Shown here: positions 46,131 to 55,349 of the stretch, piece by piece | How the letters are laid out: each line of letters opens with the position of its first letter | Position numbering within the stretch: the first letter of the stretch is position 1 | Position numbers and translations under genes: made by a program | Source of the DNA: JBBROS01 sp965217935 | Lineage (GTDB): Bacteria; Pseudomonadota; Alphaproteobacteria; Acetobacterales; Acetobacteraceae | Reading direction: 5' to 3' | NCBI GenBank assembly: GCA_965217935.1 | Contig: OZ244581.1 | Span: 2,542,001 to 2,606,000, forward strand | Length of the DNA: 64,000 nucleotides | Notes under the pieces: model-generated | What the model saw: only the letters and a program-made list of their open reading frames with translations | The model's database searches: none | Told to the model about the DNA's origin: nothing

Positions 46131-47432
46131 CATTACAATTGCATGATTTGTGGAGGAGTGCTGCATTCCCGGAATACTAGGAGTGTCAGGCTGACGAGCG
46201 CCTTGATGGAGACGATGCTGGAGCTGTGGGCGTCGTCGCTGCGTGACGTGAAAGCCCGCATACGCCCGTTGTTCACGCAAGCCCGCGTGGCGGCGTCGGC
46301 GGGTCTGTTCCTGGATGGCCTGCTCGGGCCGGAGCGGCGCAAGACTGGTGGATGAGAGCTGAAGCGGCGGGCGACCCTGGCCCGTGGCGTCAGCAGACGA
46401 TCCTGGGCCGCGGCCGGTGGGAGGCGGATGCCTTGCGCGACGTGGTGCGCGAGCATGCCCTTGAGACGCTGGCCGACCCGGATGCGGCGCTGGTGATCGA
46501 CGAGACGGGCTTTCTCAAGCAGGGCCGCGCGTTTTGCGGAATGGGGCGGCAACATACGGGATCAGCTGGCAAGATCGCCAACTGCCAGATCGGCGTGTTC
46601 GCGACCTACGTGTCCCGGCACGGCCACGCCTTCGTCGACCGGGCGCTCTACTTGCCGAAAGCCTGGACGGATAACCCCGCCCGCTTGGCGGCGGCGCATG
46701 TGCCGGCCGATGCGGGCTTTGCCGCCAAGCCGCGCCTGGCCCGGCGCATGATCGGGCAAACCATCGCAGCTGGGGCGCCATTCAGCTGGGTGGCGGCTGA
46801 CAGCATCTACGGCGTGAGCGAGATTGAGATGGCGCTGCGTCGTGCGAGCCGCGGCTACGTGCTCGGCGTCGACGCCAACAGCCAGTTCTCCTCCTGGGGG
46901 GCCAGGCCGGAGGCGGCCGGCACGGCCCAGGAGATCGCGCAAGCGCTCGATCCCGCGGCTTGGCAACGCTTGTCCGCAGGCGATGGCGCCAAGGGAGCGC
47001 GGCTGTGCGACTGGGCCTGCCTCGAACTGGCCAAGCTTGGTGCGGACGAGTTCAATCCGACCCTGCCCGGCACTTGGACGCGCGGCCTGCTGGTCCGGCG
47101 CACGATCGCCGACGGCGCCCATGCACTCTTCGCCGCCTGGCGCCGGCGGGCACGGGCAGCAACACGCTGGTCGCGGCCGAGGGCCAGCGCTGGGCCATCG
47201 AGGACGGTTTCGAAACCGCCAAAACCGAGTTCGGCCTCGATCACAACGAGAGCCGGTCCTGGCACGGCTGGCGCCGCCATGTCTCGCTGGTCATGCTGGC
47301 GTTCGCCATGCTGGCAACCATTCGCCGCCACGCGAACCGCCCGGCCCTTTCGAAAACGACACGCCGCCCGACTCACGCACGCCAAACCGCCGCCCAACGC
47401 TCACATCTGAAACGAACTGCGCAACTTTGGTG
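46131..47432 (+). mobile_element. IS701-family element B
   Basis: The left end CATTACAATTGCAT follows TTAG (46127-46130), sharing that tetranucleotide with the neighbouring IS5 copy. The right end is CGCAACTTTGGTG followed by CTAG (47433-47436), a poorer match. The two flanking tetranucleotides differ, so the right border is less certain. Confidence 0.8.
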
Positions 47433-47436
47433 CTAG
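46143..47436 (+). pseudogene. IS701-family transposase B with two single-base losses
   Basis: Closely related to the transposase of element A. ERRKTGG ends at a TGA created by a lost T near 46348; reading resumes with MRAEAAGDPGPWRQQTILGR and runs through DAALVIDETGFLKQGR and SWVAADSIYG. Near 47145 one C is missing, and the true frame continues as PAGTGSNTLVAAEGQRWAIE and FETAKTEFGLDHNESRSWHG. This copy shows the undisturbed sequence at the spot where element A has the 24-base insert, which makes it the best local reference. Confidence 0.88.
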
Positions 47437-47505
47437 AACGGCCGGCTTCAAGTTGAGCAGATTAATTTTCGGCTCCGCCGCCCGCCCGCCCGCTCTAAAT
47501 CTCCG

Positions 47506-47563
47506 TTTTGCCGGGCAGCTTTGTCGGCGTGCTGCTGCAGTTGTTGCCGATGCTGCCCAAAGC
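47506..47563. repeat. R2 intergenic hairpin repeat, copy d (reverse orientation)
   Basis: TTTTGCCGGGCAGCTTTGTC, GGCGTGCTGCTGCAGTTGTT and GCCGATGCTGCCC. On the minus strand it matches copy b closely, including the GGCAAAA tail. It lies between element IS701-B and the emrB-like gene. Confidence 0.75.
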
Positions 47564-47595
47564 AGACATTCGCGGCTTATGCCGCGAATGTCTGC
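47562..47595. terminator. Perfect 15-bp stem hairpin
   Basis: GCAGACATTCGCGGC and GCCGCGAATGTCTGC pair around TTAT. A second imperfect hairpin follows (GCATCATT near 47614 with AATGATGC near 47655). These may end leftward transcription from the emrB-like gene, although no U-tract directly follows. Confidence 0.6.
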
Positions 47596-47684
47596 TCAGG
47601 CGCTTTTGAAAAGGCATCATTATTCGCCTCGTGACGGCGAGCCGTCCCGCGAAATGATGCATCGCCGATCACCGCGCGGCCCGG

Positions 47685-49178
<1,494 letters not shown>

Positions 49179-49188
49179 GCCGGGCGCC

Positions 49189-50298
49189 TCAGTAGAGGTC
49201 CGACCATTTCCGCGCGTGGCCGGTGTTCACGTCCGCCACCACGCTCATCCCGGCCCGCAGCGGCGGGGCGCCCGTCTCCTGGTCGATCGTGATCCGCATC
49301 GGGATGCGCTGGACCACCTTGACCCAGTTGCCCGAGCTGTTCTGCGCCGGCAGGATCGAGAACTCGCTGCCGCTGGCCGGGGCCACGCTCTCCACCGTGC
49401 CGCGCCAGGTCCGTCCGGGGTAGGTGTCGACGGTGATGCTGACCGGGTTGCCGGGCTTGACCCAGGTCAGTTCCGTCTCCTTCGGGCTTGCCTCCACCCA
49501 CTCGCGTTCCGTCGACACCAGCCCGAAGGCCGCCGACCCCGCGGCCAGGTAGGCGCCCGGCTGCAGGTTCGAGACCCCGGTCACCACGCCGTCCATTGGC
49601 GCGCGCACCACCGCGTCGTCGGACTGCCGCTTGGCTTCCGCCACCTGCGTCGCCGCTTGCTTGTAGGCCGGGAGCTGGATCGGGTCCGCAGCGGCGTCGC
49701 CACCGAGCTTGGCCAGTTGCACCTCGGCCGCGCCCTTGGCCGACTGCACCGCATGCTGGTCCGCCAGCAATTGGTAGCGCGCGTCGTCGTAGACTTGGCG
49801 GGACACGTCGCCGCGCCCGACCAGCCCGTTGGCGCGGTCGAATCGCGCCTGGTCCATGCCGACCTGCGCCTGCTTGACCGAAACGTCGGTCAGCATCCGA
49901 TGGTAGTCCCGCTGCATCGCCTCGAGCTGGAGCCGCGTTGCCGACAGGTTGGCTTCCGCGGCGTTCAGGGCGATGCGAAAGGGGCGCTCGTCCAGGCGGA
50001 ACAGCACGTCGCCCTTCTGCACCGTCTCGCCTTCGCGCACCGGCACCGAGGCCACGATGCCCGACACGTCGGTCGCTACCGAGAGCTTGTCGGCGCGAAC
50101 GTAGGCGTTGTCGATCGAGACGATCTGGCCGCCGTTGATCCAGTAGAGCAGCGCGCCCGCGACGACCGCCGCGACGCCACCGACCATCAGCACCGGGCGT
50201 AGGACCTTGCGCCGCCGCGCCCGCCGTGCGTCGGGCGGCACATCCCGGGTCGCATCCGGGGCCGGCGCCAGCTTGTTTGAGAGTACTGCCTGCGACAT
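49189..50298 (-). CDS. EmrA/HlyD-type periplasmic adaptor
   Basis: 369 residues. One membrane helix near residues 32-52 (KVLRPVLMVGGVAAVVAGAL) anchors it. Lipoyl halves follow: IVSIDNAYVRADKLSVATDV and later VVRAPMDGVVTGVSNLQPGA, separated by an alpha-hairpin, then a beta-barrel (GNPVSITVDTYPGRTWRGTV). It bridges the MFS pump and an outer-membrane channel. Its ATG directly follows the marR stop codon. Confidence 0.92.
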   Translation of the reverse strand: MSQAVLSNKLAPAPDATRDVPPDARRARRRKVLRPVLMVGGVAAVVAGALLYWINGGQIVSIDNAYVRADKLSVATDVSGIVASVPVREGETVQKGDVLFRLDERPFRIALNAAEANLSATRLQLEAMQRDYHRMLTDVSVKQAQVGMDQARFDRANGLVGRGDVSRQVYDDARYQLLADQHAVQSAKGAAEVQLAKLGGDAAADPIQLPAYKQAATQVAEAKRQSDDAVVRAPMDGVVTGVSNLQPGAYLAAGSAAFGLVSTEREWVEASPKETELTWVKPGNPVSITVDTYPGRTWRGTVESVAPASGSEFSILPAQNSSGNWVKVVQRIPMRITIDQETGAPPLRAGMSVVADVNTGHARKWSDLY

Positions 50299-50751
50299 CT
50301 AAGCCACCTCTTCCAATTCCGGCCGCCGCGACAGCGTGCAACGCATCGCCAGCAGGGCCTCCGTCACGATTTCAACCGTCTCGGGCGCGAGCCGCGCCGT
50401 CAGCATCCTGGTCATTGCCTCGCGCTCGCCTGCCAATTCCTCCAGCACGCCTTGCGCCGCCGGCAGCAGGTGCAGCCGCCAGACCCGCCGGTCCGCCGGG
50501 TCCGCCCGCCGCTCGATCAGGCCGCGCGCCTCCAGCCGGTCCACCAATCGCGCGACCGTGATCGGCTCGACTTCGAGCAATTCGGCCAGCTCCTTCTGCG
50601 ACAGGCCGGGCTGCCGCTCCAGGCGCAGCAGCATCACCCATTGCGCTCGGCTCATGCCCTGCGCCCGCGCGCGCCGGTCGCCTTCCGTACGCAGCATCCG
50701 CCCGACGTCGTTCAGCAAGATCAACAGGTCCGACGAGTGCGGCATTGTCAT
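50299..50751 (-). CDS. MarR-family transcriptional repressor
   Basis: 150 residues. The winged helix is GLSQKELAELLEVEPITVAR, LVDRLEARGLIERRADPADRRVWRLHL, a textbook MarR DNA-binding unit. It is the first gene of the marR-emrA-emrB operon and a perfect palindrome overlaps its own promoter, so autoregulation relieved by a phenolic or drug ligand is likely. The start MTMPHSSDLL at 50751 is preferred; MPHSS at 50745 is possible. Confidence 0.92.
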   Translation of the reverse strand: MTMPHSSDLLILLNDVGRMLRTEGDRRARAQGMSRAQWVMLLRLERQPGLSQKELAELLEVEPITVARLVDRLEARGLIERRADPADRRVWRLHLLPAAQGVLEELAGEREAMTRMLTARLAPETVEIVTEALLAMRCTLSRRPELEEVA

Positions 50752-50771
50752 ATCATAAGCAGCGTTATGAT
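50752..50771. promoter_or_regulatory. Probable MarR operator
   Basis: ATCATAA and TTATGAT form a perfect inverted repeat around GCAGCG, directly upstream of the marR start. The AT-rich dyad stands out in a GC-rich genome and has the size expected for a MarR dimer. A related half-site, ATATGATCAGCAGC, follows at about 50782. Confidence 0.7.
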
Positions 50772-50865
50772 CCCCCGCAATATGATCAGCAGCTTTATCG
50801 GTAAAAAATCCCGCCTGCCGGGTCGCCGCCTTGATCACGCTCCAGCGAGACGTTAGCTCTGCGAC

Positions 50866-51906
50866 ATGGACGCGATGCTTCGGGGCTTCTGGTATCTCGC
50901 CTGCACCGGCGCCCGCCTGAAACGCGGCACGACGCGCCCCACGACCATGCTCGGGGACGCCATCCTGCTCGGACGCCGGCCCGACGGCGGCGTGTTCGCC
51001 TTCTCCAACGCCTGCCCGCACCGCGGCATGCCCATGCACCACGGCCGCTACGACGGCCAGAATTTGCATTGCTGCTTCCACGGCTGGACTTTCGACAGCG
51101 CCGACGGACGCTGCACCGGCATTCCCTGCGCCGACCCCGAGGCGAACATCGACCCGTCCCGCTTCGGCCTGCGCCCCTATCCATGCCGCGAAGTCCAGGG
51201 CAACCTCTGGGTCTATATGGCCAACCCCGGCCCGGCGCCTGACCCGCTGCCCGAGCCTCCCGTCATGCCCGGCATCGGCCGCGCCGCGCCGCAGGTCGCC
51301 ACCACCATGCGCTTCCCCTGCGGCATCGACCTCGCCACCACCGGCTTCGTCGACCCGGCGCACCCCGCCTTCGTCCACACCTCGCGCTGGTGGAAGCGCA
51401 AGACGCCCGAGCAGTTCCGTCTCAAGCAGAAGAGCTTCCAGCCCGACGGGGCCGGGTTCGTCATGGCGCGGCACCCGGTGCGCGGCGGCGGCTTGCCGTA
51501 CAAGCTGCTCGGCGGCGACGTCCATGCCGAGATCCGGGTCGAGCTGCCCGGCACCCGCATCGAGCATATCGAGGGCCGCACCCACTCCGCCGTCTCGCTC
51601 ACCGCCGCCACCCCGGTCAGCGCGACCGAAACGGAGGTCACCACCTGCCTGTATTGGAGCCTGCCCTGGCTCGCCCCGCTCAAGCCCGTCGCCTTGATGC
51701 TGATGAACAACTTTCTTGCTCAGGACCGCGAGATCGCCGTCCGCATGGCCGCCAACCCGAACCCTCCGCCGCAGCTCTTCGTGGGCGACGCCGACACGCA
51801 GATCCGCTGGTTCATGCGCCTCAAGAAAGAGGCGCTCGCCAGCGCCGCCGAGGCCCGCCCGTTCCGCAATCCGCTCAAGCCGCAAACGCTGCGCTGGCGC
51901 AGTTGA
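50866..51906 (+). CDS. Rieske-type aromatic ring-hydroxylating oxygenase, alpha subunit
   Basis: 346 residues. The Rieske cluster ligands are in ACPHRGMPMHHG and CCFHGWTF (C-x-H, 17 residues, C-x2-H). The mononuclear iron site is in DLATTGFVDPAHPAFVHTSR, which contains the expected D and two histidines. The type resembles VanA-like demethylases and related one-component oxygenases. No reductase or ferredoxin gene adjoins it, so electrons must come from elsewhere. It is divergent from marR; its start follows the MarR promoter region by about 95 bases. Confidence 0.9.
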   Translation: MDAMLRGFWYLACTGARLKRGTTRPTTMLGDAILLGRRPDGGVFAFSNACPHRGMPMHHGRYDGQNLHCCFHGWTFDSADGRCTGIPCADPEANIDPSRFGLRPYPCREVQGNLWVYMANPGPAPDPLPEPPVMPGIGRAAPQVATTMRFPCGIDLATTGFVDPAHPAFVHTSRWWKRKTPEQFRLKQKSFQPDGAGFVMARHPVRGGGLPYKLLGGDVHAEIRVELPGTRIEHIEGRTHSAVSLTAATPVSATETEVTTCLYWSLPWLAPLKPVALMLMNNFLAQDREIAVRMAANPNPPPQLFVGDADTQIRWFMRLKKEALASAAEARPFRNPLKPQTLRWRS

Positions 51907-51910
51907 CTAG

Positions 51911-52806
51911 GGCGTGTCTGCAAACTGAGCGGCTATAGCCAAAGCACGATCATGCCGAGCGTGACCATCGCGAGGTAGTTGACCCCGCGCTTCTCGTATC
52001 GGGTCGCGATGCGGCGGAACTGCTTGAGGCGGTTGATCAAGCGCTCGATGCGATTGCGCTGTCGGTAAGCGTCGCGGTCGAAGCAGGGCTGCCGGCGCTG
52101 GTTGCTTTTGCTGGGGATCACCGGCCGGATATGCCGCCGGCGCAGGCGGCCCCGAGCCGTGGGGCTGCTGTATCCCTTGTCGCCGGCCACACAGCGTGGC
52201 CGCAGCCGAGGACGGCCCCGGCCGGGACGGCGGACTGCGCCCTGGTCCAGCAGCGCCTGCAACGCAGTCTGCTCATGCCGCTCGCCTGCGGTCAGCACGG
52301 CCGTGATCGGCTTGCCGCCCCCTTCTGCCCGCAGATGCAGCTTGGTCGAGAACCCACCCTGGCTGCGGCCCAGCGCCTCGACGCTCTGCCCATCTCCGGC
52401 AGGCTTGGTCCGGCGCGCGCCGGCCGCGTGCTGATGCGCGCGGATCACGGTCGCGTCCACGAAGTGCAGGTCCCAATCCACCTCGCCACGCGCATCGGCG
52501 TCAGCCTGCAACGCCGACAGCACCCGGTCCCAAATACCCGCCGCACGCCAGCGGTAAAACCGGCTCGACACCGTGCCCACCCGGCCATGCCGCTCCGGCA
52601 GGTCGCGCCAGGGCGCCCCGGTGCGGTCAATCCACAGCACGCCGTTTAGGATGCGCCGGTGGTCCTCGTTCGGCCGTCCCGTCCAGGGCTTGCCCGGCGG
52701 CAGGAGCGGCTCCAGACAGCGCCATTGCGCGTCCGTCAAATCGCCTCGTCTCACCCCAGCAATACGGGATCACGCACCCGAAATGTCTGCCGTTTGCAGA
52801 CACGCT
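51911..52806 (-). mobile_element. Intact IS5-family element inserted at the CTAG of repeat R1b
   Basis: The ends GGCGTGTCTGCAAAC and GTTTGCAGACACGCT are complements with one mismatch. CTAG flanks both sides (51907-51910 and 52807-52810). The right CTAG is the first four bases of the R1 hairpin H2, so that repeat was the landing site. Confidence 0.9.
51933..52754 (-). CDS. IS5-family transposase
   Basis: 273 residues, uninterrupted. Signatures are LTDAQWRCLEPLLPPGKPWT, NGVLWIDRTGAPWRDLPER, the first aspartate in LHFVDATVIRAHQHA, GGFSTKLHLRAEGGGKPI, the second in CVAGDKGYSSPTAR, and the glutamate in RNRIERLINRLKQFRRIATR. All three catalytic residues are present, so it may be active. Confidence 0.93.
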   Translation of the reverse strand: MRRGDLTDAQWRCLEPLLPPGKPWTGRPNEDHRRILNGVLWIDRTGAPWRDLPERHGRVGTVSSRFYRWRAAGIWDRVLSALQADADARGEVDWDLHFVDATVIRAHQHAAGARRTKPAGDGQSVEALGRSQGGFSTKLHLRAEGGGKPITAVLTAGERHEQTALQALLDQGAVRRPGRGRPRLRPRCVAGDKGYSSPTARGRLRRRHIRPVIPSKSNQRRQPCFDRDAYRQRNRIERLINRLKQFRRIATRYEKRGVNYLAMVTLGMIVLWL

Positions 52807-52902
52807 CTAGACCTTTGTCGCCCTGACGCAGTCAGGACGAAGGGTCTAGCGCTGATCTGGACTGGCAATTGACGCCCTGACACAGTCAGGGCGATTGCAG
52901 TC
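52807..52902. repeat. R1 composite hairpin repeat, copy b
   Basis: H2 at 52807-52849 (CTAGACCTTTGTCGCCCTGA against TCAGGACGAAGGGTCTAG) and H1 at 52860-52902 (ATTGACGCCCTGAC against GTCAGGGCGATTGCAGT). The order is reversed compared with copy a. It lies between convergent Rieske and DUF547 genes and overlaps the last codon of the latter. Confidence 0.8.
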
Positions 52903-53732
52903 TACCGCCCCGCCCCGGACGTGCCGTTCAATGCCCAGTCGTAATGGTCGCCCGAGATGGACCTGATCCCTTGCAGGGACCGCCGCTTCTCCGCCGCCGC
53001 ATAGCGTTTCAGATGCTCGATCACCCCCCGGTCCGTCCCGCCGAAGTCCGCTTGATACCACTCGTAGATTGACGACACGTAAAGCCCGCCGTCGCGCACG
53101 AAGAAGCCGCGCGGGCTGTTCACGTAATCCCGGGCCGCCTGATCGAGCTGGGCCTCCATCCCCGTCTTGTCATATGGCGCCGCGCGCAGGTTCGGGCAGC
53201 CGAGCGATGCGCAGTTCAGCGCGTAATGCGTCCGCGGGTCGCGCCAGATCGGGCGCAGGATGCGGTGCTCGATGTCGTTCAGGCTCACCGTCTGCCCCTC
53301 GACCTGGATCAGCTTCGCGTCCCAAGGCCCGGAGGCGCTGAACAGGCCCGGCGACAGGTTGATCTCGCGGATGCTCGCCACCGGGTCATGCTGCAGCACC
53401 ACGCTGACGGTCAGCTCGTTATACAGGTTCGACCAGAAGGCCCGCTGCTCTCCCCGGCTCAGGCTGCTGACCGGGACCTGCTGCAGCCGGCGCAGGTCCG
53501 CCGCCAGCCCGGCCCGGTCCGCCGCCGAGACGCCGGCGTAATCGACCCGGTTGATCCCGTCCGCCCCGGCCCGCACGTGACGGCGCAGGAACGACGCCCA
53601 GACCCGCTGGTCGATGACCGCCGTGCTGGCCTCGTCATGCGCCTGCCAGCGCGGCCACAGCTCGGCCCGGGGGGCGGCCAGCCCCGGCTGCATCAGCCCG
53701 AGCAACGCCAGCAATCCAGCAACCATCCGCAC
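52902..53732 (-). CDS. Secreted DUF547 domain protein
   Basis: 276 residues. The signal peptide MVAGLLALLGLMQPGLA is followed by the DUF547 domain: INRVDYAGVSAADRAGLAAD, EQRAFWSNLYNELTVSVVLQ, SLNDIEHRILRPIW, HYALNCASLGCPNLRAAPY and YVNSPRGFFVRDGGLYVSSI. The histidine and cysteines in the fourth segment are family hallmarks; function is unknown, though a thiol-protease-like fold has been proposed. GTG 53732 is preferred because GGAGG lies six bases upstream; ATG 53738 overlaps that site. Confidence 0.82.
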   Translation of the reverse strand: MRMVAGLLALLGLMQPGLAAPRAELWPRWQAHDEASTAVIDQRVWASFLRRHVRAGADGINRVDYAGVSAADRAGLAADLRRLQQVPVSSLSRGEQRAFWSNLYNELTVSVVLQHDPVASIREINLSPGLFSASGPWDAKLIQVEGQTVSLNDIEHRILRPIWRDPRTHYALNCASLGCPNLRAAPYDKTGMEAQLDQAARDYVNSPRGFFVRDGGLYVSSIYEWYQADFGGTDRGVIEHLKRYAAAEKRRSLQGIRSISGDHYDWALNGTSGAGR

Positions 53733-53843
53733 GGGCATCCTCCTATTCAAACCACGTGCGGTCGATAAACCATCGAGACGTTTGACGCAGCCTCCGTTCC
53801 ATGGAAGCGTGCAACGAATCGCGACAATCCGGAGCACCGAGGA

Positions 53844-54818
53844 ATGAGGCATTTCGCCGCCGCCGTCCTGTTCGCAGCCCTCGCCGTCACGCGCCCGGAC
53901 GTGGCGCAGGCCCAAGCCAACTGGGACATGCCCACCCCCTACCCGGACAGCAACTTCCACGAGGAAAACATCGCCGCGTTCATCAAAGAGGTGAATAAGA
54001 ACGCCGGCGGCGCGGTGACCATCACCCTCCACCCGAACCAATCGCTGATCAAGCATCCCGACATCAAGAACTCGGTGCGCGACGGCATCGTCCCCATCGG
54101 GGAGCTGCTCGCCTCCCGGCTGGAGAACGAAAGCCCCATTTTCGGCGCCGACAACATCCCCTTCCTGGCCGACAGCTATCCCGAGGCGATGAAGCTCTAC
54201 CAGGCGCAGAAGCCCTACATGGACAAGCTGCTGGCCCGGCAAGGGCTGAAGCTGCTGTTCTCCGTCCCCTGGCCGCCGCAGGGCCTGTATGCCAAAGCCA
54301 AGGCCGACAGCCTGGCCGACCTCTCCGGGCGCACCTTCCGCGCCTACAACAAGTCCACCGAGGAACTGGCCAAGGCGGCCGGGATGGTCCCGGTGCAGAT
54401 CGAGGCGTCCGACGTGCCCACCGCCTTCTCCACCGGGCGCGTCCAGGCCATGATCACCTCGCCCGCCACCGGCGTCGACAGCAAGGCATGGGATTTCCTG
54501 TCCTACTACTACACGCTGGACGCCTGGCTTTCCCGCAACATGGTCATCGTCAACCAGGCCCGCTTCGACGCGCTGCCGAAACCGGCCCAGGACGCCATCG
54601 CCAAGGCCGCCGCCGAGGCCGAGACCCGCGGCTGGGCCATGTCGCAGCAGGTCAATGCGTCCGCCACCAAGACCCTGGCCGACAACGGCATCAAGGTCAC
54701 CGCCCCGTCCCCCGAACTGGAGAGCGGCTTCAAAAAGATCGCCGAGACCCTGCGCGAGAAATGGGTCAAGGCCGCGGGCAAGGACGGCGCGCAGATGCTC
54801 GAGGCCTATCGCAAATAG
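53844..54818 (+). CDS. TRAP transporter substrate-binding protein (DctP family)
   Basis: 324 residues with a signal peptide (MRHFAAAVLFAALAVTRPDVAQA). DctP features are FHEENIAAFIKEVNKNAGGA, LIKHPDIKNSVRDGIVPIGE and LSGRTFRAYNKSTEELAKAA, the last holding the conserved arginine that clamps a carboxylate. It binds an organic acid in the periplasm and hands it to the DctQM membrane unit encoded next. The ligand is not predictable; the group is often annotated for C4-dicarboxylates or aromatic acids. Confidence 0.92.
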   Translation: MRHFAAAVLFAALAVTRPDVAQAQANWDMPTPYPDSNFHEENIAAFIKEVNKNAGGAVTITLHPNQSLIKHPDIKNSVRDGIVPIGELLASRLENESPIFGADNIPFLADSYPEAMKLYQAQKPYMDKLLARQGLKLLFSVPWPPQGLYAKAKADSLADLSGRTFRAYNKSTEELAKAAGMVPVQIEASDVPTAFSTGRVQAMITSPATGVDSKAWDFLSYYYTLDAWLSRNMVIVNQARFDALPKPAQDAIAKAAAEAETRGWAMSQQVNASATKTLADNGIKVTAPSPELESGFKKIAETLREKWVKAAGKDGAQMLEAYRK

Positions 54819-54824
54819 CCGGCC

Positions 54825-55349
54825 ATGCGCGGTTGCCTCGACGCGCTCTACCGGGTCTCCGGCGGCTTGGCGGCGTTGTGCCTGGTCGCCATCGCCGCGC
54901 TCGTGGCCTTGCAAGTCGCCGCCCGCCTGCTCGACGCCGCGCTCGGCGCGCTGGGCATCCCCGTCACCGGCTTGGTCGTGCCCTCGCTCGCCGAAGTCGC
55001 CGGGTTCCTGCTGGCGGCGGCCACGTTCCTCGCCCTTGCCGACACCCTGGCCCACGGCGTCCATATCCGGGTTGACCTGCTGACCGCGCGGCTGCCCGAC
55101 GCGCTCCGGCGTCCGCTCGAAGCCGCCGTCGCCCTGCTCGCCGCCGGGCTGGCCGGCTTCGCCGCCTACGCCTGCGCCGCGCTGGCCTACAAGAGCTATA
55201 GCTACGGGGACCTCTCCTACGGCATCGTCGCCGTTCCCCTCGTCATCCCGCAAAGCGCGCTGGCCATCGGCCTGGCCATCCTTGCCGTCGCGCTGGTCGA
55301 CCGCGCACTCTCCCCCGCGCGGCCCGCTGCTGAGACGGGCGCCGTTTGA
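54825..55349 (+). CDS. TRAP transporter small permease (DctQ family)
   Basis: 174 residues and four membrane helices (about 15-35, 55-75, 95-115, 135-155). The hallmark segment is VPSLAEVAGFLLAAATFLAL, followed by AHGVHIRVDLLTARLP. DctQ supports the large permease. The TGA stop overlaps the start of the DctM gene. Confidence 0.88.
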   Translation: MRGCLDALYRVSGGLAALCLVAIAALVALQVAARLLDAALGALGIPVTGLVVPSLAEVAGFLLAAATFLALADTLAHGVHIRVDLLTARLPDALRRPLEAAVALLAAGLAGFAAYACAALAYKSYSYGDLSYGIVAVPLVIPQSALAIGLAILAVALVDRALSPARPAAETGAV

